DNA of 64,000 bases from NCBI GenBank assembly GCA_049889175.1, contig JBMHDW010000007.1, positions 110,607 to 174,606 on the forward strand, in the 5' to 3' direction. The stretch is from JBMHDW01 sp049889175 (GTDB lineage Bacteria; Pseudomonadota; Gammaproteobacteria; Comchoanobacterales; Comchoanobacteraceae). The number at the start of each line of letters is the position of its first letter. The stretch's first letter is position 1. Made by a program: the position numbers and the translations under genes. Positions 45,631 to 54,557 of this stretch are shown here, piece after piece. The notes beneath the pieces are model-generated. The model searched no databases. It was not told the DNA's origin and was given only the letters and a program-made list of their open reading frames with translations.

Positions 45631-46335
45631 CTAATGTTCAATAATTTGTCCTTGCCAGTCTAGGCAATGACCTGAATTTTCGGGTTTGAGATTACAAAGT
45701 ACTTGATGCAGATATTCAGCAGATTGCATAGGTGTGAAGATATGATCAGGGTGAATGCGTGCTTTGAAAGGAGATGAAAGAGGTGAGTCAACAGTTCCAG
45801 GATGAAGGCCAATCACCATTTGATTAGGGTGCATACGTTGAGCTTCTATACTCAAATTTTTGATCATCATATTGAGCGCTGCTTTCGATGCTCGATAAGC
45901 ATACCAGCCACCTAATTGATTATCACCTATACTCCCAACACGAGCTGATAGTGCGGCAAAAATGGCTGGCTTAGATTTCAATAGTTTTGGTAGCCAGTAC
46001 TTAGCAATCATAAGGGGCGTAATGGTATTTACATCAAAAACAGTGTGAAACTGTTCTCTTGTTAAATCCTTAATGGATTTTTCAGGCTGGATGTGATCTT
46101 GATGTAAGATGCCATTTGTAATCAAGACTAAATCAAGATCTTGGCATTGATGTGCAGCATCAAAAAGCTGTTGTTCATCTTGATAATCAATGGTTACATG
46201 CTCACTCACTCCGACTGGGGCATGAGTAGAGCGGTTAAACGTACGTAATGTTGCTTCTGGGTAATGATGACGAAGTACATTGACCATGGCCTGACCAATG
46301 GCGCCACAACCGATGACTGCAATATGGTTAAACAT
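45631..46335 (-). CDS. Short-chain dehydrogenase/reductase
   Basis: NAD(P)-dependent oxidoreductase of the SDR fold, 234 residues. GCGAIGQAMV is the nucleotide-binding loop, LITNGIL the stabilising NxG-type motif, and YAYRASK holds the catalytic Tyr and Lys, with Ser in AALSARVGSIG. Relatives of this type are often encoded beside photolyases; the substrate is unknown. AAAGGAAT precedes the ATG. It is the first gene of the three-gene light-repair operon running to 42687. Confidence 0.88.
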   Translation of the reverse strand: MFNHIAVIGCGAIGQAMVNVLRHHYPEATLRTFNRSTHAPVGVSEHVTIDYQDEQQLFDAAHQCQDLDLVLITNGILHQDHIQPEKSIKDLTREQFHTVFDVNTITPLMIAKYWLPKLLKSKPAIFAALSARVGSIGDNQLGGWYAYRASKAALNMMIKNLSIEAQRMHPNQMVIGLHPGTVDSPLSSPFKARIHPDHIFTPMQSAEYLHQVLCNLKPENSGHCLDWQGQIIEH

Positions 46336-46600
46336 ACATTCCTTTGAATAAAATTTATTTTAGTTTAACAGCTAATCATTGATTTGTAACCTCAAAGATG
46401 ACATCAATGATAGCGAGCATACAAACTTATATCTGTTTAATAATGTGTTACCAAAATGCTGAACAGGATATTGACGCCCTAGCTTCAATCAAGATAATAG
46501 GTTGAAGTGAGCGCTAAATAAGTTAGTGGTGCAACGAAAAGGCGCCCAATATAAAGGCTGTTTGATGAATTAATTGTGTAAACATAGTATTTGTTAGTAA

Positions 46601-48112
46601 CTACGTATGAGATCGATTGTTGAATGCTATATCATAAGACGCAATATCGTATAACTCTAAATATTCCATAATGTGATAAGCAGGTTTTTCTGTAAATTCT
46701 CTTTTATGCTCACCGTGACCACACTTGAGGGAAAATGATGATACAAATAGAGAGTGATGTGCGTCTAATATATTTTTCGTGGTGATGATATTAGAGAGTT
46801 CTTGATGAAGAATGCTGATGTGTTGCTTCAGCGATTTTAACGAATTTTCTGGTTTTTTACGTAATGCTAGAAAATGCTCAAATTTGTCACCAGATTGATG
46901 GCCTTTGGCATAATCATCAAGTGTTTTTCCATTGTCTTCTATCTTTTGTTGAATGGATGTTGCGACCATTACGGCTTCCTGATAAGTGGTTTTGCGGTTA
47001 TGAAATTGGGGTATCTCTTTCAGCGTTTGATAGATCGGAGCGTCTTCGTCAAATAGTGTAGGATATTTATCAAACAGTGTCCATGATTTGTAATAATCTA
47101 ATGGTTTTGAATCACTTTTAGTGAAATTCACAGAGGCCTGTATATGCTTGTATGTTTCTTTTGGGTTATTTGACTTAATCATGGCACGGCTAATTATTGC
47201 AAAAACACAGGCCTGTTCAAGGCCAAAATTGGCTACCTGATATTTGTATTTGCGCGTAATACGTCCTTCAAATGTTAACTCTGGATGAGTGGAGCATATA
47301 GGCCGAAATAAAAGGGCAGGGTTATTATGAAAAGTATTAGATAATATATTAGTTCTAACAAGTTGATATATATTAGGTAGTTCTATCGAGAGTTGAGAGT
47401 TTTCACAAAAAGCTAAAGAAAGATATCCAAAATTTTTAGTAGCTTTTAATAAAAGTTTTCCTTTGTTGTTCATTAATTGATATTGAAATTTTGTCATCAA
47501 TACATAAGCAAACCGATAATTATCATATGAGGGAAAATGGTGTTCAGGTCTATTGCCAAAAAAAGTTATAAACGGCGAATCATTTTTAATTTCTTTCTTT
47601 GATTTTATTTTACCCCAACAAGAGGTTAATTCTAGAATTTCTTCATCTGAAAAGGCTGGTAGCTGTATATTCTCATCACATGCAGCCAAGAAGATTTCAG
47701 GGTGTTGCATCAGTATTTGTTTTTGATCTTTTATTTCAAGTTTTTTAAAGATATCAATGTATTTAGTTGGTTTTATGATAAGAATTTCTTTTAATGCTGT
47801 GATGTTGAGTGATAGGTTTTTTTCTGGCTTCGTCATACTCATCAGATCAGCGTATGATAATTGATGCTTACTTGCTATTTTCAAAATGTCATCATCCACA
47901 AGTGGAATCGAGTGAATCCAGGAATCAAGCGTGATGAGTGCTGAGATCGACCCAAGTGTTATCAGGGTTACAAAGGTAAATATCAATTTGGTACTCAGAT
48001 AACTGAATAAAAAAGCCGATGATATTTGAAGGATTGTTACGTAAAGAATGATAATCGCAGGAACTTGAATAATAATAAATAAGTTTTTTTGAATTTTAGT
48101 AATGTATTTCAT
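46601..48112 (-). CDS. Membrane-anchored hypothetical protein, 503 aa
   Basis: Not recognised. Two N-terminal transmembrane helices (about residues 11-33 and 38-62) are followed by a 440-residue soluble, mostly helical domain rich in Lys, Ile and Asn. No catalytic motif seen. No clear ribosome site precedes the ATG. Its AT-rich composition is like that of the accessory families, yet I see no sequence overlap with them. It separates the two light-repair operons. Confidence 0.7.
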   Translation of the reverse strand: MKYITKIQKNLFIIIQVPAIIILYVTILQISSAFLFSYLSTKLIFTFVTLITLGSISALITLDSWIHSIPLVDDDILKIASKHQLSYADLMSMTKPEKNLSLNITALKEILIIKPTKYIDIFKKLEIKDQKQILMQHPEIFLAACDENIQLPAFSDEEILELTSCWGKIKSKKEIKNDSPFITFFGNRPEHHFPSYDNYRFAYVLMTKFQYQLMNNKGKLLLKATKNFGYLSLAFCENSQLSIELPNIYQLVRTNILSNTFHNNPALLFRPICSTHPELTFEGRITRKYKYQVANFGLEQACVFAIISRAMIKSNNPKETYKHIQASVNFTKSDSKPLDYYKSWTLFDKYPTLFDEDAPIYQTLKEIPQFHNRKTTYQEAVMVATSIQQKIEDNGKTLDDYAKGHQSGDKFEHFLALRKKPENSLKSLKQHISILHQELSNIITTKNILDAHHSLFVSSFSLKCGHGEHKREFTEKPAYHIMEYLELYDIASYDIAFNNRSHT

Positions 48113-48219
48113 AATAAGTTGGGTTATAAATGTGCCTATGCTACAATTATTTTGTTTTTAAGTCAATGACTTGGTTTGAATTATTGGGTTGATGTTTTCG
48201 TTATTAGAGCCAGTTGATT

Positions 48220-48377
48220 TATGATGAAATGTTGTTTTTTGTTGAGGATTGACAGCGTTTTGAGCAATAGATAACGTGTTCCCAATTGTTGGCCCATTTT
48301 TTCCGCCATGTAAATGGTTTATTACATACAGGGCATATTTTTTCAGGTAAATGCTCTTTCTTGATACCTTTAGGCAT
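48220..48377 (-). pseudogene. DUF2256 zinc-ribbon-like protein, frameshifted
   Basis: Read on the minus strand from ATG 48377 the first 26 residues are MPKGIKKEHLPEKICPVCNK then PFTWRK, the DUF2256 signature. In an A-run of five (48298-48302) the frame breaks. Adding one base restores KWANNWEHVIYCSKRCQ with the second cysteine pair and a stop at 48220, a normal length near 52 residues. Without it translation runs to 48147 with unrelated sequence. It is the last gene of the second photolyase operon and overlaps the preceding gene. It may be a real mutation or a base missed in sequencing. Confidence 0.8.
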
Positions 48378-48792
48378 GATGACCTCCGTTTGGCTGAAGT
48401 GCTTGGTGCTTAATGGTGTTCCAATATTTAAAAAAACGATGAGTTTTTAGGTCTTCAGGTGGCGTACAAAGGGCTACTTCATGAAGTAACTCAGTTGGGT
48501 AATATTCGGCAATGGTTCGACTGTATTGTAAAATAACTGAATCCTGTGTTTGTGGTATGTAGATTTTTTTAGGGTTAATTGAATGGATTATATCAAGAGT
48601 ATTGCCGCCAATAATGGGTATGTTTGCATCACATAATGATTCATAAATAAAGACTAAACGCTTTAAAGTGTAGTTTTTTCGTTGGTAATACGCATCGTCC
48701 CAAATATGAAGGTATTGTGTATTGACTTGAGGCTTCAAGTGAGGCGCTAGAGATAAAGCTTGTTCATGAAGCCATACTAGAGATTGAGTCAT
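48370..48792 (-). CDS. Photolyase N-terminal-like partner protein
   Basis: A 140-residue protein resembling the alpha/beta antenna half of photolyases (SLVWLHEQAL, IWDDAYYQRKNYTLKRLVFIYESL). Its partner, the stand-alone FAD domain, is encoded just upstream with a 4-base ATGA overlap, so the halves of a photolyase occur as separate, swapped-order genes. HRFFKYWNTIKHQAL near the end appears typical of this small family. Whether the two proteins form one enzyme is not known. Confidence 0.72.
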   Translation of the reverse strand: MTQSLVWLHEQALSLAPHLKPQVNTQYLHIWDDAYYQRKNYTLKRLVFIYESLCDANIPIIGGNTLDIIHSINPKKIYIPQTQDSVILQYSRTIAEYYPTELLHEVALCTPPEDLKTHRFFKYWNTIKHQALQPNGGHHA

Positions 48793-49574
48793 AAGGCCTC
48801 CAAATGTGGAAATAAGCGCAGACTAATACTTTCATAACTATCAGCCAATATGGCATTGCATTTTGGGTCAGTATTAACAAGGCCATCAAAGTACTTTTGA
48901 ACATTATCTAAATTAAAAATATAGGGCTTTTGACTTAAGGTGCTGGCCACCCATTGCCATGAGAAATTATTGCTGGCTTCATTACCATCCAGCAAATGAG
49001 CTAGAAACCACTCAGCACCTGCTTGCCAACGAACTTGACGAAAATGGACAACATAACTAGCAATATACATGCGAGCGTGGTTATGAACATAACCATCATT
49101 CAGTAATTGAGCAATAAAGTTATCGATACAAGCAACACCTGTTTGACCTGTCTCAATATCTTTGGGTAAGGAGTTGCTGTAATCTGAGGTAGACCAGCCT
49201 GTTTTATAAGGTTCAACATCATCCCATAGCCAGTTGGGGTGATTTTTTGCTAAATATTGCCAGAAATCTCGCCATGTTAATTCTTGAATCAATTTAGTTG
49301 CTTGCTTGGGGTCATCACATAAAGATAGGGCATAATTGCGCACTTCATTAAGTGATATGATGCCATGGTTAATATAGGGTGATAGATGTGATACGCTGCC
49401 ATTGCCAAAGTTGCGCGTGATGGCATAAGCAATAGGATCAAGTTGTTCTAAGCGGTTTTTAGCAGCTGTCATGCCACCAATGATATGACTTGCATTGCCT
49501 TTGGCCCAAGGTGCGATTGATGATACATGAGCAATTAAGTCATCTCTAGAATGAAATTCATTAGGTAGTTTCAT
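48789..49574 (-). CDS. Stand-alone photolyase FAD-binding domain protein
   Basis: A 261-residue protein equal to the C-terminal FAD domain of photolyases. It contains GGMTAAKNRLEQLDPIAYA, NGSVSHLSPYINHGIISL, ELTWRDFWQYLAKNHP, TGQTGVACIDNFIAQLL, YVHNHARMYIASYVVHF and GNEASNNFSWQWVAS, but no antenna domain. ATG 49574 is chosen because AGAGGAACAAG precedes it; a longer frame would read back into the upstream photolyase gene. It is coupled to the partner gene downstream. Confidence 0.88.
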   Translation of the reverse strand: MKLPNEFHSRDDLIAHVSSIAPWAKGNASHIIGGMTAAKNRLEQLDPIAYAITRNFGNGSVSHLSPYINHGIISLNEVRNYALSLCDDPKQATKLIQELTWRDFWQYLAKNHPNWLWDDVEPYKTGWSTSDYSNSLPKDIETGQTGVACIDNFIAQLLNDGYVHNHARMYIASYVVHFRQVRWQAGAEWFLAHLLDGNEASNNFSWQWVASTLSQKPYIFNLDNVQKYFDGLVNTDPKCNAILADSYESISLRLFPHLEAL

Positions 49575-49584
49575 CTTGTTCCTC

Positions 49585-51078
49585 TTAAAGGGGTAATTCA
49601 GTTTGATCTGACGGTTTTGAAGGTTTGGGTCTAGGCTTTTTTCTGCTGGCATGCTTTTTGACAATGCGTTTTGCTTCTAAGCGATGATGGCTGTTTTTTC
49701 TCATGCCATACAAACAATCAGCGGCCTTCTTTCTCGCAGCTTTTTCATCGATAATAGGAAGAGGATAGCCATTGAGCTCTAAAGGAGCTTGCCAAGGGGT
49801 ATGAATTAAACTGGTGTCCATGTCGCGCAAAGCGGGTATCCATTGGCGGATGAATTGACCCTCAGGATCTTGATCGATGCCTTGCTTGATGGGATTATAG
49901 ATACGAATACTATTGATGCCTGTGGTGCCTGACTGCATTTGAACTTGGCTATAATGAATCCCTGGCTCATAATCGGTAAACAAAGATGCAAGATAGGGTG
50001 CTGTAATACGCCAATCCAACCATAAGTGGTAGCTTGCAAAGCTCATGAGCATTGCTCTCATTCGGAAGTTAAGCCATCCCGTGGCAATCAGCGAACGCAT
50101 GCAAGCATCAATCATGGGGAAGCCTGTGTTGCCATCTTGCCAGGCCTTAAGGTGATCAGCACGATGGGGTTCTTGTCTTAATCGGTCATAAGCAGGGTGA
50201 AAGTTTTGCCACTCAATGGCTGGTTCATCTTCCAGCTTTTGTATGAAATGACAGTGCCAACGTAATCGCCCTAAAAAAGACCTCATGGCACTTGGCCAGC
50301 GACCTCGATCTTGTGGTGGCTGACTTTTAAGAGACCAGGATCGATGATTAGCTCGTTGAAAGATTTCCCGAATGGATAATGTGCCAAAGGCAATATGTGG
50401 GGAGAGTCTTGAGCATGCGTCCCAGCCGTCTAACGGAGATGACATGGCTTTGGTGTAATGCTCTCCTCGTTCAAATAAGAATGAGTGTAGTAGCGAGAGA
50501 CCTTGTTCTCGTCCACCGGTTTGTCTGTGCGTACAGCGATCATCAGTTAGGCCGAGTTTTTGTGAGGTAGGCCAGGGGTCACTTGCAATATGCGTAATCG
50601 CTTGGTATTGATTGGGGAGCGAGCATTGTGGCTCTTTCATTTGTTGATACCATTGCTTGGCCCAGCCATCACGATCTTTGAGTCTACGAATAACACCATG
50701 TTGTGCAGGTTCATGCCAAGGAATACATTGTTGTTTTGCCCATTGTCTAATACTTGCATCACGTTTATCTGTCCAGTGGTTCCATGTTTCCTGGTGGGAC
50801 CATAGAGCATTCATCTTGTGTTGGTTTCTGAGTTCTTTTAAAATAGTTAGAGCATCACCTACTTTAATGACCAAAGCTAGGTTTAAAGCAGCAAGATCAT
50901 TTTTAAGATCTGCGATGCATTCGCTTAAAAATAAGAATTGTCGTTGACTTAAGTCTGGCTGTTGCCATAAATCAGGTTCAAGGATATAGATGGGAAGGAC
51001 AGGGCCTGAGAGGAGAGCTTGGTTTAGTGCTTTGTGATCATGGGTACGTAAATCGCGTTTGAACCAGACCACATTCAT
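49585..51078 (-). CDS. Photolyase/cryptochrome family flavoprotein
   Basis: Full-length 497-residue member of the photolyase/cryptochrome family distinct from the phrB product at 44210. The antenna domain starts VVWFKRDLRTHDHKAL; the FAD domain has SRLSPHIAFGTLSIRE, WQDGNTGFPMIDACMRSL, TGWLNFRMRAMLMSFASYHL and QSGTTGINSIRIYNP. The last region (WHCHFIQKLEDEP) appears typical of a bacterial cryptochrome-like branch. A basic tail (KKHASRKKPRPKPSKPS) follows. The start overlaps the TIGR03643 gene stop (ATGA). Confidence 0.9.
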   Translation of the reverse strand: MNVVWFKRDLRTHDHKALNQALLSGPVLPIYILEPDLWQQPDLSQRQFLFLSECIADLKNDLAALNLALVIKVGDALTILKELRNQHKMNALWSHQETWNHWTDKRDASIRQWAKQQCIPWHEPAQHGVIRRLKDRDGWAKQWYQQMKEPQCSLPNQYQAITHIASDPWPTSQKLGLTDDRCTHRQTGGREQGLSLLHSFLFERGEHYTKAMSSPLDGWDACSRLSPHIAFGTLSIREIFQRANHRSWSLKSQPPQDRGRWPSAMRSFLGRLRWHCHFIQKLEDEPAIEWQNFHPAYDRLRQEPHRADHLKAWQDGNTGFPMIDACMRSLIATGWLNFRMRAMLMSFASYHLWLDWRITAPYLASLFTDYEPGIHYSQVQMQSGTTGINSIRIYNPIKQGIDQDPEGQFIRQWIPALRDMDTSLIHTPWQAPLELNGYPLPIIDEKAARKKAADCLYGMRKNSHHRLEAKRIVKKHASRKKPRPKPSKPSDQTELPL

Positions 51079-51281
51079 TTGGGGTCCTGTGCTTTTTTTT
51101 CATGTTTGGCTATTCGACCAGAAACACGTTTTCGCCAGAGTCGAAAGCTTCTTGGCTTTAAATGTCGTCTCATAATGGTGATCACTTCTGACTCACTTAA
51201 GCCTGTTGTTGCAAGAATGGTATCAAAAGATGTTTTATCACACCATGCCATAGCAATAATTTCATCGATGTCAACTGCCAA
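51075..51281 (-). CDS. TIGR03643-type (DUF2805) small protein
   Basis: A 68-residue protein with a helix-turn-helix-like pattern: IDEIIAMAWCDKTSFDTI, then GLSESEVITIMRRHLKP and SFRLWRKRVSGR, the hallmark end of TIGR03643. Such genes commonly sit with cryptochrome/photolyase and DUF2256 genes, as here. It is the first gene of the second light-repair operon. A role in regulation or flavoprotein support is guesswork. Confidence 0.88.
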   Translation of the reverse strand: MAVDIDEIIAMAWCDKTSFDTILATTGLSESEVITIMRRHLKPRSFRLWRKRVSGRIAKHEKKAQDPK

Positions 51282-51550
51282 AAATAACCTAATTTAGAAC
51301 ATACTATGATTATAATGCTTGGAATGAAAAACCTCAATACATATAGATTGAAACCATGTTTAAAAAGTATCAAAGTACTGATGTGATAATACTGGATGTC
51401 ATTAAGAAAGTATTTGATGTTTAATCATCAAAAGATATTAGAGAACGACAACTTAGGGTTATTTGTTTATATGTTTTGGTCTTTGGGTAGACTAGGTTTA
51501 AAAAACATTTTGATTCAACTGGATAATATTTTATTTGTTGTTGTAAGATC

Positions 51551-51967
51551 CTAGGAAAGTATGATCATACCGCCTAAAGCAAGTATCACTACAATGCTGG
51601 CTGTGATGCGCTCAGCAAAGTGATCAGACAGTATGAGGTTGTTTCGATGCAACCAGTGGTCAATCAGCAATAAGATTAAGAATAAAAAGATATGAACCAC
51701 AAAAATAAGTTTTGTAGCAAAAAATAAGATTGATGCCCATCCAGCAAGTGTAATGATATTACTTAATAAAAAAAAAGTCGGTCGTTGATTATGGTCACTT
51801 AAGGAGAGTCCCCATAAACGTCCAGCCAGAAACGAAATAATGATACTTGAATAGGTAGTGATGAACGTAATGATGGGTATACCCAGCAATGATTGTTCTT
51901 GCAGATACAAGAATATGGAAGCAATTAAAAAAGGCAGTGTGCCCAGGTAGGTTAAAAGTAATCTCAT
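51551..51967 (-). CDS. DUF3429-type membrane protein
   Basis: A 138-residue inner-membrane protein with four to five hydrophobic helices. YLGTLPFLIASIFLY at the start and YSSIIISFLAGRLWGLSL match the DUF3429 family pattern. Function of the family is unknown. It stands alone, 269 bases downstream of the light-repair operon start on the same strand and separated from the next gene by 123 bases. Confidence 0.75.
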   Translation of the reverse strand: MRLLLTYLGTLPFLIASIFLYLQEQSLLGIPIITFITTYSSIIISFLAGRLWGLSLSDHNQRPTFFLLSNIITLAGWASILFFATKLIFVVHIFLFLILLLIDHWLHRNNLILSDHFAERITASIVVILALGGMIILS

Positions 51968-52090
51968 GTCAAACTTACAGTGCTCATAATAAGTATAACG
52001 AAAGATAATTTAAGAAAAAATATATTTTTACTAAATTAACTATTAATGATAAATCACAGTTGCGCAAAACTATTATAAATATTTTTTCAT

Positions 52091-54301
52091 TTATTTCTTT
52101 GCTGAATGAGACTGGCCTGCAGTCGCATCTCTTGTTATGTTGCTGTCATTAGAATGATCAGTACGAGCAAAAAAAGTAATCTTTTTCAGGAGGCAATTTA
52201 GCATAATTTCGGTTGTTGTGTGTTCGAATGATTGTGTCATTTTGCTATGCTTTTGCAAAAATTCCTTAAGCTGAGTTGTGTATTGAGGTTTGAATTCCAG
52301 AGTGCCATCAGGCCTGATGGCTTGGGCATACTGAGAATAATTTATTCTAAGGCGGGTGATTTCAACCATGTGGATCATGGTGATGTTAACAATGTCAATA
52401 AACCGTTGTTGGTCTAATAGAGTTTCTAGATCCTTTGGCGTTTTTCCTTGTATTAAATATTCTTTTCCGGTTAAATTTCTCGTCAGTAAATAACTTTTTG
52501 CACCAGGCATAGTCTGTAAGGTTTCTAGTTCCAGGTGTAATGTCTGGAAAAGTGATAAATATGTTTTCAGGTAACGTCGATTTTGCTTCATCGTTAGTCC
52601 AAGTTTGACATTGTAATCTGACATGGCCGAAAACGCAATCTCACTGGCCTGATTATGTAACGTATTAGCAGTTTTGTTGCCTAAGATTTTCTTAAATGAC
52701 TTTATATAACTTAGTGAAGCTTTCATTAATTCAAAATGTAAGTCTATAATATCACGCTCAAAAGTGCATTTGTCAATCATGATTGCTTTCATTGTCTCAT
52801 TAAATTTAGGTGTAAATACACGGTTTGCATATGAGCTCATACTTATCATGAAATCAGGTTTGAACTCAGAGAATAACACAAGGTATGGCGTGTCACTGGA
52901 TTGAATATTCATCGGCGTGAATCCCTGAGATAATAATACTTTGAAGCATAATGGAGCTTTTAATACTATGCACCATTCTAATAAGGTCAAAGATTGTTCT
53001 GTTTTGAAGGAAAAAATCGTCAGATTGGTTAAGTCAAAAAATACTAATAATTGTTCAAATAATTGTGTTGATTCTAGGCTATTCATACGCATAAGTCTGT
53101 ATAAGATCATAGGATCAATGGTCACTAAATCATGGTAATGACCAAAAGACTTTAAAAAGTCACGTAAATATTCAAGGTCCGTTGTTTCACTCGAGGTAAT
53201 GGATACAAAAATTTTTTCAATGAGCGTTGATAACTTGAGGGTAGCCATATTAAGTAGGGCTTCATAATTAAGGGGGTTTTTTTGATCTTCAGTTAAAGTA
53301 AGTATTTGTAAATCACTGATGAGGGGAGCGATATTATTGGTTTTTTCTATCATGCTGGGTATGTCTTGAGCGCGATCAAAATGTTGTTCAAGTAACGTTA
53401 ATTGATTTAAATATGACTGAGGTGCTCTATGTTTTTTGTTGGATTGATAGGATGATTTGCTTTTTATGGTTGGTGTCTTCTTTTTACCTTTTTTCTTTTT
53501 TTTCGCCTTCTTCTTATTTTTTGGTTTTTGAGCTTTTTTGTGTTCGTGATTCGCTGAAGAGTCACTCGCTAAGGTGGTATCGTTATTGTCTTCATGTTTG
53601 TGCATGGATGCTTTTGTGAATAATGCGCCTTTTTTAGATAATTTGAGAAGCTCCGTAAGTTTAGCCAAAAGACCTTTTTTTGGGGTGTTAAGATATTGAT
53701 TAAGATGAGTTAAGTTTGTAATTCTTAATGCCAATAATTGCTGATATTTTTCTTGTAGTTTATGAAGCTGGTCATCAGGAACAACAAAGGTTTTAAATGG
53801 ATAAAATTCCGCTTTAATTTCATTTTCTTTCTGAGAAAGGTTAGTGATAATGTCTGCTTGTATCTTTCGGAGAGGTTGAATGGTTTGACTGACCTGTTGA
53901 TTGGCTTGATTAATTAAGTCAGCAATTTCATCATAGGTGAGTTTGAGTAAATTTTGATTATTATTGTGAGGTTTTAAAGTCGTATGATTTAGGGGGATTA
54001 ATTTATCTTTTGGGCTATAAAAAGCGTGAAAATTAAATTCATAACTGATTCCATCAAGCATCATTGTAAAGATTGCTGTATAGTGATAATTTGAGTTAAC
54101 ACAGTCTTGTAACCCTTTAATTAAAGTAGGTTTTTGACTAATAGTAATGTGATGAGATACCAAGGTGGCACTTAAACGGTCGATGATAAAGGATTGTGGG
54201 GGTAGTTGAATGAGTACGTAGTTGTCTTGTGTTCCTTCAAATTGTTTTTTTACGATGTTTTTCAAATGATCGCATGCCAGTCGGTAAAGTGCTGTGTTCA
54301 T
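52091..54301 (-). CDS. Large unknown protein with polylysine linker
   Basis: Unknown 736-residue protein. A 210-residue N-terminal part (IQLPPQSFIIDRL, a coiled-coil-like stretch to about 200) is joined to a helical C-terminal part by a low-complexity linker near 240-290 with KKKAKKKKKGKKK. One segment (LTLLEWCIVLKAPLCFKVLLSQGFTP) resembles a single ankyrin repeat. AAGGATAAC precedes the ATG. No signal peptide or membrane helix. An effector or nucleic-acid-binding role is conceivable but unsupported. Confidence 0.75.
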   Translation of the reverse strand: MNTALYRLACDHLKNIVKKQFEGTQDNYVLIQLPPQSFIIDRLSATLVSHHITISQKPTLIKGLQDCVNSNYHYTAIFTMMLDGISYEFNFHAFYSPKDKLIPLNHTTLKPHNNNQNLLKLTYDEIADLINQANQQVSQTIQPLRKIQADIITNLSQKENEIKAEFYPFKTFVVPDDQLHKLQEKYQQLLALRITNLTHLNQYLNTPKKGLLAKLTELLKLSKKGALFTKASMHKHEDNNDTTLASDSSANHEHKKAQKPKNKKKAKKKKKGKKKTPTIKSKSSYQSNKKHRAPQSYLNQLTLLEQHFDRAQDIPSMIEKTNNIAPLISDLQILTLTEDQKNPLNYEALLNMATLKLSTLIEKIFVSITSSETTDLEYLRDFLKSFGHYHDLVTIDPMILYRLMRMNSLESTQLFEQLLVFFDLTNLTIFSFKTEQSLTLLEWCIVLKAPLCFKVLLSQGFTPMNIQSSDTPYLVLFSEFKPDFMISMSSYANRVFTPKFNETMKAIMIDKCTFERDIIDLHFELMKASLSYIKSFKKILGNKTANTLHNQASEIAFSAMSDYNVKLGLTMKQNRRYLKTYLSLFQTLHLELETLQTMPGAKSYLLTRNLTGKEYLIQGKTPKDLETLLDQQRFIDIVNITMIHMVEITRLRINYSQYAQAIRPDGTLEFKPQYTTQLKEFLQKHSKMTQSFEHTTTEIMLNCLLKKITFFARTDHSNDSNITRDATAGQSHSAKK

Positions 54302-54557
54302 TGTTATCCTTATAAATATTCAAATATATTGTAATCTTTTTCTTTGTTTATTGTCAATGTTGATCATTAAATAATGTTAGATAAACTATTGATATTTAGA
54401 ATATTGGTGTTGAAATAATTTCAGTTGTATGAAGTAAGCTTAATTAATCGAACATGTCAGTTACTTGACAAAAAAATCGATTTGAGTTTAGATGAAGTAA
54501 ATAAATTCAGCAACTTTTGCTTTGTTCTTATGAGCTGACCGATATTAAGGAGGTCTC

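Noticed and set aside
46493..46515. Weak inverted repeat CTTCAA / TTGAAG upstream of the SDR gene
   Set aside because: Short arms and no position consistent with a promoter or T-run; no regulator site recognised.
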